64,000 bases of DNA from Streptomyces qinzhouensis (lineage in GTDB: Bacteria; Actinomycetota; Actinomycetes; Streptomycetales; Streptomycetaceae), in the NCBI RefSeq assembly GCF_007856155.1, contig NZ_CP042266.1, positions 1,612,001-1,676,000 of the forward strand. Reading direction: 5' to 3'. The notes beneath the pieces are model-generated. The model saw nothing but the letters and a program-made list of their open reading frames with translations, was not told the origin of the DNA and made no database searches. Below, one piece after another: positions 57,339 to 64,000 of the stretch; the stretch's first letter is position 1; each line of letters opens with the position of its first letter. A program made the translations under genes and the position numbers.

Positions 57339-58079
57339 GTGACCATCGCACGACTGCCGCTCTTCCCGCTGAACTCGGTGCTGTTCCCGGGGCTCGTCCT
57401 GCCCTTGAACGTCTTCGAGGAGCGTTATCGCGCCATGATGCGCGAGCTGCTGAAGACGGACGAGTCCCTGCCGAGGCGCTTCGCCGTCGTCGCCATCCGC
57501 GACGGCCACGAGGTGGCCCCCTCCGAACCCGGCATGCCCGACCCGACCAGCAGGCCGGAACGCGGCCCGGCCGCGGGCTTCGGCGCCGACCCCCTCAAGG
57601 CCTTCCACGGCATGGGCTGTATCGCCGACGCGGCGACCATCCGGGAGCGCGAGGACGGCAGCTTCGAAGTACTCGCCACCGGCACCACCCGGATCAGGCT
57701 GCTCTCCCTCGACAGCGACGGCCCCTTCCTGACCGCGGAGGTGGAGGAGGTGCCCGATGTCGTCGGCGAGGACGCGGGGGCGCTCGCGGAGGGCGTGCTG
57801 CGGGCCTTCCGCGCCTACCAGAAGCGGCTGGCGGGGGCCCGGGAGCGGACCCTGACCACTCCCCCGGACCTGCCGGACGAGCCGTCCGTGGTGTCCTATC
57901 TGGTCGCGGCCGCCGCCGTACTCGACACCCCGGCGAAGCAGCAGCTGCTGGAGGCGCCGGACGTGGCGACCCGGCTCCGGGACGAGCTGAAGCTCCTGCG
58001 CTCCGAGACCGCCGTCATACGGCACCTTCCTTCGGTGCCCGCCGTCGATCTGACCCGGGCGCCGACCAGCCTCAACTGA
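57339..58079 (+). CDS. LON substrate-binding domain protein
   Basis: A 246-residue stand-alone Lon N-domain protein, without the AAA+ ATPase or protease domains. ARLPLFPLNSVLFPGLVLPLNVFEERYRAMM is the standard Lon-SB start, and GCIADAATIREREDGSFEVLATGTTRIRLL follows. Such proteins are thought to bind peptides or unfolded proteins. I take the GTG at 57339 as start. A TTG three codons upstream is possible. It probably shares a transcript with the gene before. Confidence 0.88.
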   Translation: MTIARLPLFPLNSVLFPGLVLPLNVFEERYRAMMRELLKTDESLPRRFAVVAIRDGHEVAPSEPGMPDPTSRPERGPAAGFGADPLKAFHGMGCIADAATIREREDGSFEVLATGTTRIRLLSLDSDGPFLTAEVEEVPDVVGEDAGALAEGVLRAFRAYQKRLAGARERTLTTPPDLPDEPSVVSYLVAAAAVLDTPAKQQLLEAPDVATRLRDELKLLRSETAVIRHLPSVPAVDLTRAPTSLN

Positions 58080-58170
58080 CCGCGGGGCGGTGCGGGCCCG
58101 GCCCGTACCGCCCCGGCCGACGCACCGGTCCGCGCACCGGCGGCCGGCCCCGCGAGGAAGAGCGTGCGCA

Positions 58171-58680
58171 ATGGCGAAGAAGAACGGCAGGAAACCGCAG
58201 AAGGCGAGCGGCGGGACCCCCGCGACGGTCGCCCTGACGGCCGCGGGCACGGAGTACACCGTGCACGCCTACGATCACGACCCCGCCTCGCCCTCCTACG
58301 GCGATGAGGCGGCCGAGGCGCTCGGGGTCTCGCCCGACCGGGTCTTCAAGACCCTCGTCGCGGATGTCGACGGCGAGCTGACCGTGGCCGTCGTCCCCGT
58401 GGCCGGTCAGCTCGACCTCAAGGCCCTCGCCTCGGCGGTCGGCGGCAAGCGCGCCGCGATGGCCGATCCGGCGGCCGCCGAGCGCACCACGGGCTATGTC
58501 CGCGGCGGTATCTCCCCCCTGGGGCAGCGCAAGCGGCTGCGGACGGTCCTCGACGCCTCGGCCGGGGCCCACACCACGATCTGTGTGTCGGCGGGCCGCC
58601 GCGGTCTTGAGGTCGAACTCGCCCCCGGCGATCTGGCCGCGCTCACCGGCGCGGTGCTGGCCCCGATCGGGCGTGCGTAG
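58171..58680 (+). CDS. ybaK: YbaK/EbsC-family Cys-tRNA(Pro) deacylase
   Basis: Trans-editing protein that hydrolyses Cys mischarged on tRNA-Pro, 169 residues. The N-terminal KKNGRKPQKASGG tail precedes the YbaK fold: ALGVSPDRVFKTLVADVDGELTVAVVPV with the catalytic Lys, LDLKALASAVGGKRAAMADPAAAERTTGYVRGGISPLGQRKRL with the GGxSP motif, and TICVSAGRRGLEVELAPGDL. The ATG has GAGGAAG about 10 nt upstream. bL37 follows after 89 nt. Confidence 0.9.
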   Translation: MAKKNGRKPQKASGGTPATVALTAAGTEYTVHAYDHDPASPSYGDEAAEALGVSPDRVFKTLVADVDGELTVAVVPVAGQLDLKALASAVGGKRAAMADPAAAERTTGYVRGGISPLGQRKRLRTVLDASAGAHTTICVSAGRRGLEVELAPGDLAALTGAVLAPIGRA

Positions 58681-58769
58681 GGGCTCGACGCGGGCGGCTT
58701 CCTCGGCTACGACCGAGGGGGACGCCCCGGGCGTCCGTACCGCGTGCCCTGCCGGGAAGGAGCCCCACC

Positions 58770-58838
58770 GTGTCCAAACGCACCCGCAAACGCAAGTGGC
58801 GCACCCGTAAGGCCAACCACGGCCGCCGCCCCGCGTGA
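58770..58838 (+). CDS. Ribosomal protein bL37 (22 residues)
   Basis: A tiny very basic protein reading MSKRTRKRKWRTRK then ANHGRRPA. Its end KANHGRRPA corresponds to the end of mycobacterial bL37 (KANHGKRPNA), a small large-subunit protein first seen in cryo-EM ribosome structures. Length (22 versus 24 residues), charge and the conserved ANHG motif agree. The GTG start has a clear GGAAGGAG 7 nt upstream, and a 9-bp hairpin terminator follows the stop. It is too short for usual gene finders. Confidence 0.82.
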   Translation: MSKRTRKRKWRTRKANHGRRPA

Positions 58839-58847
58839 CGGGGCCGC

Positions 58848-58869
58848 CGCGCCCCCGCTCGGGGGCGCG
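58848..58869 (+). terminator. Hairpin terminator after bL37
   Basis: 9-bp perfect stem (cgcgccccc / gggggcgcg) with a 4-nt loop, 10 nt after the bL37 stop and just before the convergent membrane gene's stop. Confidence 0.75.
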
Positions 58870-58879
58870 GTTCCCGGCG

Positions 58880-59596
58880 TCAGCGGTCGGACGGTCCCCA
58901 TGGATCCGGCGCGGGACCGTCGTCCGTGGCCGGTTCGCGGTCACCGAACAGGGCCGTGAGCGCCAGGTGGACGACCATGGCACCGAGGGGCCAGGCCAGC
59001 AGCACCCCGTACGCCCGCATCTTCAGCGGCGCGTCGAACGTCACCCCCGCGCCGACCTCCCGCGCGTGCGCGGCGACATCGTCCGTCGGCCCGAACCAGA
59101 TGCCGAAGCGCCACGCCAGCAGCGATCCGAGCAGTCCGCCGACGGCGAGCGCCAGCACCAGCAGCACCCCGCCACGGCGCCGGAAGAGGAAGACCCCGGC
59201 GGCGCTGAGCGCGCCGAAGGCCAGGCCCAGCAGGGCGAAGGTGCCGTCCGCGCCGATCGCGCCCTCGCCCTCGGTGTCCTTGAGGAAGACGGCCTTGCCG
59301 TCGGAGATCAGCGGGATACGGGGGGCCAGCCAGAGCCACAGCAGACCGAGTGCGATGCCCAGGACCGCGACCGCGACCGTCACGACCGCCGCATCCCGCA
59401 GATCCGCCCGGCGCAGAGCGGCGCGCTCCGCACGTTCGGCGGGCGTGGGCAGCGCGAACCCGGGCCAGGGGGCGGGCGGGGACGACTGTCCGGGCTCCGG
59501 CGCACGCCAGGGGTTGTCCTCCGGCTCGTGCCCCTTTTCCTGCCCCGGCTCTTGGCCCGGTTCCTGGTGCGGCGGTGTCAGCGGTGCGGTCACCAC
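58880..59596 (-). CDS. Conserved membrane protein, DUF2567-like
   Basis: A 238-residue protein with a Pro/Glu-rich N-terminal tail of ~55 residues and four membrane helices (AVVTVAVAVLGIALGLLWLWL, GTFALLGLAFGALSAAGVFLF, GVLLVLALAVGGLLGSLLAW, GVLLAWPLGAMVVHLAL). The loop after helix 1 has LISDGKAVFLKDTEGEGAIGADG, resembling actinobacterial DUF2567 proteins. Function unknown. ATG or the following GTG may start it. It lies downstream of, and in line with, the ABC exporter genes, 31 nt from the permease stop. Confidence 0.78.
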   Translation of the reverse strand: MVTAPLTPPHQEPGQEPGQEKGHEPEDNPWRAPEPGQSSPPAPWPGFALPTPAERAERAALRRADLRDAAVVTVAVAVLGIALGLLWLWLAPRIPLISDGKAVFLKDTEGEGAIGADGTFALLGLAFGALSAAGVFLFRRRGGVLLVLALAVGGLLGSLLAWRFGIWFGPTDDVAAHAREVGAGVTFDAPLKMRAYGVLLAWPLGAMVVHLALTALFGDREPATDDGPAPDPWGPSDR

Positions 59597-59627
59597 GCCA
59601 TCGTGCCAGGCATGCGGCGACCGCGCC

Positions 59628-60470
59628 TCACCGGACCGCCGCGCGGCGATATGCCCAGGTCGCGACGGTCAGCGAGAGCACGCCGACCAGGGCACAGACC
59701 CCCAGGTGAAGGGCGACGGTGACCCAGTCGGGGCCGGCGTCGAAGGTGTGGGCGAGGGCCTCGACACCGTACGTGGACGGCATCAGATCACGGATGTACG
59801 CGATCGGCTCGGGCAGCCTGCCCGGGGGCAGCACACCCAGCAGGAGCGCCGCGGACATACCGAGCTGGCCGAGGAGGGTGGCGATCTCGGGGCGGGGCGC
59901 GAGCAGGCCGAGCGCCGCCCCCAGCCCGGAGAGCGCGGCTCCGCAGAGCGGGACGACGGCGACCAGGACCCAGAGATGGGTCATGGGAAGGCCGAACAGC
60001 AGACTGCCGGTGACGGCGGTGACGACCGTACCGGGCACGGTGAAGGAGGCGTACGCCCCGGCCGCGCCGAGCACCACGGCGGCGGGCGGCACGGGCAGGG
60101 TGGCGTAGTGGTCGAGTCCGCCGCTGCCGCGCAACTGTCCGAAGTACTGGGCGAGGAGGTTGAGCGCCACGAAGGCGACGACCAGAACGGATGATCCGGC
60201 GACCACGGCCCGGGCCTCGGCGCCGCCGTCGACGACACCGCGCATCAGGACCATGATCCCGACGGACTGGAAGGTCGCCACGAAGAGCAGCGGGATCCGG
60301 GCGACCCTGGCCCGGGACAACTGAGCCCGGTAGACCGCCGCCAGCGACGGCAGCAGTCTGGCCCTCGGGGCCAGCGGGGCCGGTTCGGCCGCCGCCTCCA
60401 TGCTCTGCTCTCTCTCCGCTTCCGTCCGCCGGGTCCGTTCGGACACCGTCTGTACGGGCACGATGCTCAC
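59628..60470 (-). CDS. ABC-2 type transporter permease
   Basis: Membrane subunit (280 residues) of an exporter. A ~45-residue cytoplasmic start (SIVPVQTVSERTRR) precedes six helices, including IPLLFVATFQSVGIMVLM, VVAFVALNLLAQYFGQL, AAVVLGAAGAYASFTVPGTVVTA and LGQLGMSAALLLGVLPPG. The segment PIAYIRDLMPSTYGVEAL is the ABC-2 signature before the last helix. Its GTG start overlaps the ATPase stop by 4 nt, which sets its partner. The substrate is unknown. Confidence 0.88.
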   Translation of the reverse strand: MSIVPVQTVSERTRRTEAEREQSMEAAAEPAPLAPRARLLPSLAAVYRAQLSRARVARIPLLFVATFQSVGIMVLMRGVVDGGAEARAVVAGSSVLVVAFVALNLLAQYFGQLRGSGGLDHYATLPVPPAAVVLGAAGAYASFTVPGTVVTAVTGSLLFGLPMTHLWVLVAVVPLCGAALSGLGAALGLLAPRPEIATLLGQLGMSAALLLGVLPPGRLPEPIAYIRDLMPSTYGVEALAHTFDAGPDWVTVALHLGVCALVGVLSLTVATWAYRRAAVR

Positions 60471-61450
60471 GCCTTGACCAGCCCCTTCGTCGCGTTCCCC
60501 CCGAGCGCCAAGTACACGTCCTCCAGGCTGGGCGTCGCGAGCGTGAAGTCGTCGAGCGCCGCGAAGGCCGCACCGCCCGTGACGGCCGCCACGGCGGCGC
60601 GCGCCTCGTCGGGTGCCAGCCTGAGCACCCAGCGCCGGCCGGACTCCTGCGCGAAGGCGCGCAGCGCGGCGACCTCCGGCACGTCCAGCGGCGCCCGCTC
60701 CCGCCACACCAGTTCCACCCGCACCTCGCCGGCGATCCGCTCCTTGAGCCCGCCGGGGGTGTCGCAGGCGATGACCCGGCCGCGCTCCAGCACGGCGACC
60801 CGGTCGAGTACGGTCTCCGCCTCGATGACGTTGTGGGTGACCAGGACGACGGTGGTGCCGTGCTCCGCCCGGCGCCGGTCGACGGCGGACCAGACGGCAC
60901 GGCGGGCGACGGGGTCCATGCCCGTGGTGGGCTCGTCCAGAACGAGGAGGGGGCGCTCGCCGATCAGTGCGGCGGCGACACAGGCGAGCCGGCGTTCGCC
61001 GCCGGAGAGCTTCTTGAGGACACGGCCCGCGAGCGGGGTCAGCCCCAGCTCCTCCAGGACCGCGTCACGTTCGGCACGGGCCGCGTGCACTCCGAGACCG
61101 CGCAGCCGTCCGGTGGTCTCGGCGGCGAGGGCGACCGTCAGCTCGTCGAGCGCGGTGGACTCCTGTCCGAGATAGCCGATGAGCCGGGCGGCGCGTTCCG
61201 GGTGGCGTACGAGATCGTGGCCGAGGATCTCGACACTGCCCGCGTCGGGGCGCATCAGTCCGGTCAACTGCCGTACGAGGGTGGACTTCCCGGCCCCGTT
61301 GGGCCCGAGCAGTCCGAAGATCTCGCCGCCCCGCACCTCCAGGCTGATCCCGTCGGTGGCCCGCACCTCGGGGGTGGCGGGCACGCCCCGGCGGGCGCGC
61401 ACGGCAGGGTACGTCTTCACCAGCCGCCGCACCACGCACACCGTACTCAC
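60467..61450 (-). CDS. ABC transporter ATP-binding protein
   Basis: ATPase subunit (327 residues) of the exporter. Walker A GPNGAGKST near residue 50, signature LSGGERRLACVAAAL, Walker B PLLVLDEPTTGMDP, and H-loop VLVTHNV are all present. A ~90-residue C-terminal DUF4162-like region follows, common in drug or lipid exporters. The N-terminal start is uncertain: several GTG codons occur (VSTVCVVRRLV) and none has a good ribosome binding site, so I took the first that keeps the domain complete. Confidence 0.88.
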   Translation of the reverse strand: MSTVCVVRRLVKTYPAVRARRGVPATPEVRATDGISLEVRGGEIFGLLGPNGAGKSTLVRQLTGLMRPDAGSVEILGHDLVRHPERAARLIGYLGQESTALDELTVALAAETTGRLRGLGVHAARAERDAVLEELGLTPLAGRVLKKLSGGERRLACVAAALIGERPLLVLDEPTTGMDPVARRAVWSAVDRRRAEHGTTVVLVTHNVIEAETVLDRVAVLERGRVIACDTPGGLKERIAGEVRVELVWRERAPLDVPEVAALRAFAQESGRRWVLRLAPDEARAAVAAVTGGAAFAALDDFTLATPSLEDVYLALGGNATKGLVKA

Positions 61451-61459
61451 GAGGTACGA

Positions 61460-61485
61460 GGGTACGGGGTCCCCGCCCCGTACCC
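61460..61485 (-). terminator. Hairpin between the NYN gene and the ABC exporter
   Basis: 10-bp perfect stem (gggtacgggg / ccccgtaccc) with a 6-nt loop, downstream of the NYN-domain stop and 10 nt before the ATPase start. It likely ends the NYN transcript. Confidence 0.65.
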
Positions 61486-61542
61486 GTGCCCGGGTGCCCC
61501 TGGGCCGGCCCCGCGCACCGCCACTCCCGGCGGACCGGGCGG

Positions 61543-62775
61543 CTATTCGGCCGCCGGGGCGTGCTCGGCGGCCGCGCGGACGTCGATCTCGCGCCAGAAG
61601 CCCGCCCTGATCGCATAGCGGTCGTGCTCGTCGATCTGGTCGTCCTTGTGCGCCAGGAGCCCGAAGCGCGCCGCGTACCGCAGCAACTCCCCGTCGATGC
61701 GGTGGGGGATCCGGGGATACATGGTGGACAGCTTCGATACATGGCCGTTCTCGGGGAGCCGTTCCATCCAGCGGCGGGCGAAGACCTGGCCGACCTCGTA
61801 GGGATCGCCGCCGACGGTGGTGATGTCCTCCTCCCGGTCGGCCCACCGCTGTTCCGCGCTGGTCAACTGGGCGAGGGTGGGCAGCGACGCGGTCTCCGGG
61901 GGTTCGCCGAGGGTGCCCGCCCGGTCGATCCACCCCTTGTCGGAGGACCAGCGCAGGGTCGCGTTCGGGGGCGGCTGCGGCGGCTGGGGGCCGGGGGCGC
62001 GCAGGGCCGCCAGATCCTTGGGGGTGGGGACACCCTTGGCGGCGGGGGCGGACGGCGTCCCGTCGGCCGCGGCGGGCTCCTGCTCCCCCTCGGGGGCCGC
62101 GGCTGCGGCCGCCTCCGCCGCGGCCCGCTCCTGGGCCGCCGCGAGCGCGGCCTCGGGCAGCGGCGCCGAGAGGATGGCGGCGATCTCGGGGCGGGGCGCG
62201 GGCGGCGGGGTGCCGAGGCCGCCGAGATCCCGGGCCCGGACCGCCCGGGTGATCCAGGAGCGGTCCAGCACCCGCCGTTCGTCCGCCTCGGCGACGAGGT
62301 CCTCGGACTGGTTGTAGTCACCGTCGGCGGCCTGGACGGCCCAGAGGTGGACGGCGACGCCGTGCTCCTTCGCGGACATCAGCCCGGGCAGCAGATCGCC
62401 GTCGCCGGTGACGAGGACGATGTCGGAGCAGGCGTGATTTCTGGCCAGCTCGGTCAGTTCGGCGTGCATCGCCGCGTCCACGCCCTTCTGGGCCCAGCGG
62501 CCGTCGCTCCGGGTCAGCGCGCCCAGCCGGACCGTGACCCGGGGCATCACACGCAGTCTGCGGTGCTCGGGCTGGGGCACCCGGTCGGGGGCGCCGTCGA
62601 ACCAGTAGATACGGAGCAGGGGGCGCTCGGTGTCACTCTCGGCGAGTTCGCGCAGGCCCTGGACGAGGGCCGGGTGGTCGACGGTGATCCGGGAGCGGAC
62701 CGGTTCACCGGCGAGGAGGCTCGCCGCCGCCCCCAGCAGATAACCGGCGTCCACCAGGACAACACAGCGGTCCAC
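61543..62775 (-). CDS. NYN-domain (PIN-like) putative ribonuclease
   Basis: A 410-residue protein. The N-terminal ~190 residues are a NYN/LabA-like PIN-fold nuclease domain: CVVLVDAGYLLGAAASLL (first Asp), KGVDAAMHAELTELA and VLVTGDGDLLPGL (metal Asp cluster), then GVAVHLWAV. An Ala/Pro-rich linker (residues ~195-280) leads to a C-terminal helical domain (GDPYEVGQVFARRWMERLPENG ... RYAIRAGFW). It probably cuts RNA. I chose the GTG giving MDRCVVLVD, with AAGAGG 9 nt upstream. Upstream GTGs have no usable site. Confidence 0.85.
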   Translation of the reverse strand: MDRCVVLVDAGYLLGAAASLLAGEPVRSRITVDHPALVQGLRELAESDTERPLLRIYWFDGAPDRVPQPEHRRLRVMPRVTVRLGALTRSDGRWAQKGVDAAMHAELTELARNHACSDIVLVTGDGDLLPGLMSAKEHGVAVHLWAVQAADGDYNQSEDLVAEADERRVLDRSWITRAVRARDLGGLGTPPPAPRPEIAAILSAPLPEAALAAAQERAAAEAAAAAAPEGEQEPAAADGTPSAPAAKGVPTPKDLAALRAPGPQPPQPPPNATLRWSSDKGWIDRAGTLGEPPETASLPTLAQLTSAEQRWADREEDITTVGGDPYEVGQVFARRWMERLPENGHVSKLSTMYPRIPHRIDGELLRYAARFGLLAHKDDQIDEHDRYAIRAGFWREIDVRAAAEHAPAAE

Positions 62776-62953
62776 GCGCTCCACCCTCTTTCGGATCACC
62801 CCGGGACCCGCCCGGCGTCGCGCTCCGGGCTCGCCCCGAGTTTGCCCGACGCCATCGGGGTTGACGGCCGGAACTCGATCTTCGGCGTGGCGGAAACCCC
62901 GATTAACCCCGGTGAACCCCCGTGAACCCCGGTGGAGGCTCCGGTTCCCGCCC

Positions 62954-62984
62954 TTGACAAGGCACCCTTACCCACCGCAATGAT
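62954..62984 (+). promoter_or_regulatory. Possible promoter of the 58-residue protein gene
   Basis: A consensus TTGACA at 62954-62959 with AATGAT 19 nt downstream, in an unusually AT-rich stretch for this genome. The long spacer weakens the case. The coding start lies about 90 nt downstream. Confidence 0.35.
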
Positions 62985-63074
62985 CCAAAATGCGGCGTAT
63001 CTTCCTATATGTGAGTCTGGTCGCGGTCCCAGACAGGCCCCTTGCCGCTAGACCCTTGATGTGGAGGCATTCCC

Positions 63075-63251
63075 ATGGCCAAGAACAAGAACCGCAAGGA
63101 TCGCCAGCAGAACCGTACGTCGCAGCCCGAACAGGCCCAGGAACAGGCGAAGTCCACCGCCTATGAGGCCCAGAACCGGCCGCAGACCCAGGCCCAGGGC
63201 AGTCCGGCGGACGTGGCCCGTAAGCACCAGCGGCGTTTCGGCCATAACTGA
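63075..63251 (+). CDS. Small basic Gln/Arg/Lys-rich protein (58 residues)
   Basis: A short hydrophilic protein reading AKNKNRKDRQQNRTSQPEQAQEQ at the start and ending ADVARKHQRRFGHN, rich in Gln, Arg and Lys, with no membrane helix or known domain. It looks disordered or nucleic-acid-binding. Evidence that it is real: a perfect GGAGG 7 nt before the ATG, an AT-rich promoter-like upstream region, and a terminator palindrome after it. Similar short proteins are annotated as hypothetical in many Streptomyces. Confidence 0.8.
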   Translation: MAKNKNRKDRQQNRTSQPEQAQEQAKSTAYEAQNRPQTQAQGSPADVARKHQRRFGHN

Positions 63252-63294
63252 CGGCCGGGCACAGCACCCGGCCGGTCCGTACGGAACGGCGAAA

Positions 63295-63326
63295 AGGGGC
63301 GCGCCCGTGGCCACGGGCGCGCCCCT
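63295..63326. terminator. 32-bp perfect palindrome, bidirectional terminator
   Basis: aggggcgcgcccgtgg followed directly by its reverse complement, preceded by AAAA, midway between the small basic protein gene and the convergent dnaE. A weaker 8-bp hairpin lies at 63252-63274. Confidence 0.8.
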
Positions 63327-63367
63327 CCGCTGCTGTCCGGGCCGTGTCCGACCCCGACCGAGCCTGC

Positions 63368-64000
63368 TCAGCCCGCCAGGCAGGCCGGTCCGAGCAGGAC
63401 CTTCAGATCTCCGAAGAGTGCCGGATCGGGCTGGACCCGGTGCCGGTCGAGCCGGAGGAGCGTGGTGCTCCGCGGCCCCTGGAGCTTGATCCGTACCTCC
63501 GTGTTCCCCCGGTGGTGGCTGAGGATCTCCCCCAGCCTGGTGATCATCGGCGGGGTGACCTTCACGGTCGGGATGGTGACGATCACCGGCGCGTTGGTGC
63601 CCGCGGACGAGAGATCGGGGACCATCAGCTCCATCGCGACCAGCCGGGGCACGTCCTCCCGCTTGTCGAGACGTCCCTTGACGAAGACGACCGTGTCCTC
63701 GACCAGCTGGGTGGAGACGAGCTGATAGGTGGCGGGGAAGAACATGCACTCCAGGGATCCGGCCAGATCCTCGACGGTGGCGATGGCCCAGGCATTGCCC
63801 TGCTTGGTCATCTTCCGCTGGAGGCCGGAGATGATGCCGCCGATGGTGACGACCGCGCCGTCGGCGTGCTCGCCGCCGGTGAGCTGGGAGATCGCCGCGT
63901 CCGACTTGTCGGACAGCACATGCTCGATTCCGAAGAGCGGGTGGTCGGAGACGTAAAGGCCCAGCATCTCGCGCTCCTGCGCGAGCAGATAGGCCTTCTC
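63368..64000 (-). CDS. dnaE: DNA polymerase III alpha subunit, C-terminal part (cut by window edge)
   Basis: The last ~210 codons of the replicative polymerase. The frame is open to base 64000 (EKAYLLAQEREMLGLYVSDHPLFG), so the start lies outside. MLGLYVSDHPLFG is the conserved DnaE segment after the polymerase core. TIGGIISGLQRKMTKQGNAWAIATVEDLAGSLECMFFPATYQ is the OB-fold domain, followed by the short C-terminal domain that contacts tau. It is not the DnaE2 paralogue as far as this fragment shows, because of the typical OB/CTD end. Confidence 0.93.
   Translation of the reverse strand, partial: EKAYLLAQEREMLGLYVSDHPLFGIEHVLSDKSDAAISQLTGGEHADGAVVTIGGIISGLQRKMTKQGNAWAIATVEDLAGSLECMFFPATYQLVSTQLVEDTVVFVKGRLDKREDVPRLVAMELMVPDLSSAGTNAPVIVTIPTVKVTPPMITRLGEILSHHRGNTEVRIKLQGPRSTTLLRLDRHRVQPDPALFGDLKVLLGPACLAG

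Overview
This is a high-GC actinobacterial chromosome segment, almost certainly Streptomyces. The signs are strong G/C third-position bias, frequent GTG starts, many 4-nt ATGA/GTGA gene overlaps, a Streptomyces griseus-type trypsin, the small TrpM and bL37 genes, and the trp/his/lgt/gltBD/dnaE gene order that I recall from Streptomyces coelicolor. No rRNA, tRNA, CRISPR array, insertion sequence or prophage was recognised.

Layout. 61-6824: aminopeptidase N, a small secreted Cys protein, chorismate mutase, secreted trypsin, a HEXXH protein with a C-terminal zinc ribbon, and an ankyrin-repeat protein. 7025-18051: a compact set of steroid C/D-ring (HIP) catabolism genes resembling the mycobacterial KstR2 regulon: two SDRs (Rv3548c/Rv3549c-like), echA20, ipdA, ipdB, ipdC, fadA6, kstR2, ipdF and a two-gene acyl-CoA dehydrogenase. 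Both divergent promoters carry the same palindrome, which fits the KstR2 operator. A Phd/YefM antitoxin with a decayed RelE toxin sits inside the set. 18099-19856: a PPOX-fold protein, a small ABM-like protein and a von Willebrand A protein. 20147-26213: gltBD glutamate synthase. 26214-27193: no supported gene. 27194-27922: a VIT1/CCC1-family membrane protein.

28244-37382 is the most unusual part. Eight genes on the + strand all overlap their neighbours: four divergent ADP-ribosylglycohydrolase-family proteins, one small Pro-rich protein, a ribokinase-like PfkB kinase, a CaiB/BaiF CoA-transferase and a CitE/HpcH-type lyase. I infer a pathway that breaks a riboside-like bond, phosphorylates the sugar, and CoA-activates and cleaves the acid part. 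The substrate is unknown.

37526-53858 is a long - strand block for tryptophan and histidine synthesis. It runs hisD-hisC-hisB-small membrane ORF-hisH-priA-hisF, then after one + strand gene hisI-trpE-three membrane genes-trpC-trpM-trpB-trpA, a DsbA-like thioredoxin and lgt. No trpF is seen, which fits a dual-function PriA. 54042-64000 holds a membrane protein with a repetitive N-terminal part, a repeat-rich non-coding stretch, a Lon-substrate-binding-domain protein, a YbaK deacylase, the 22-residue ribosomal protein bL37, an ABC-2 exporter, a NYN-domain protein, a 58-residue basic protein and the 3' end of dnaE, cut by the window edge.

All homology statements come from reading motifs and from memory of family members. 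No database search was run.
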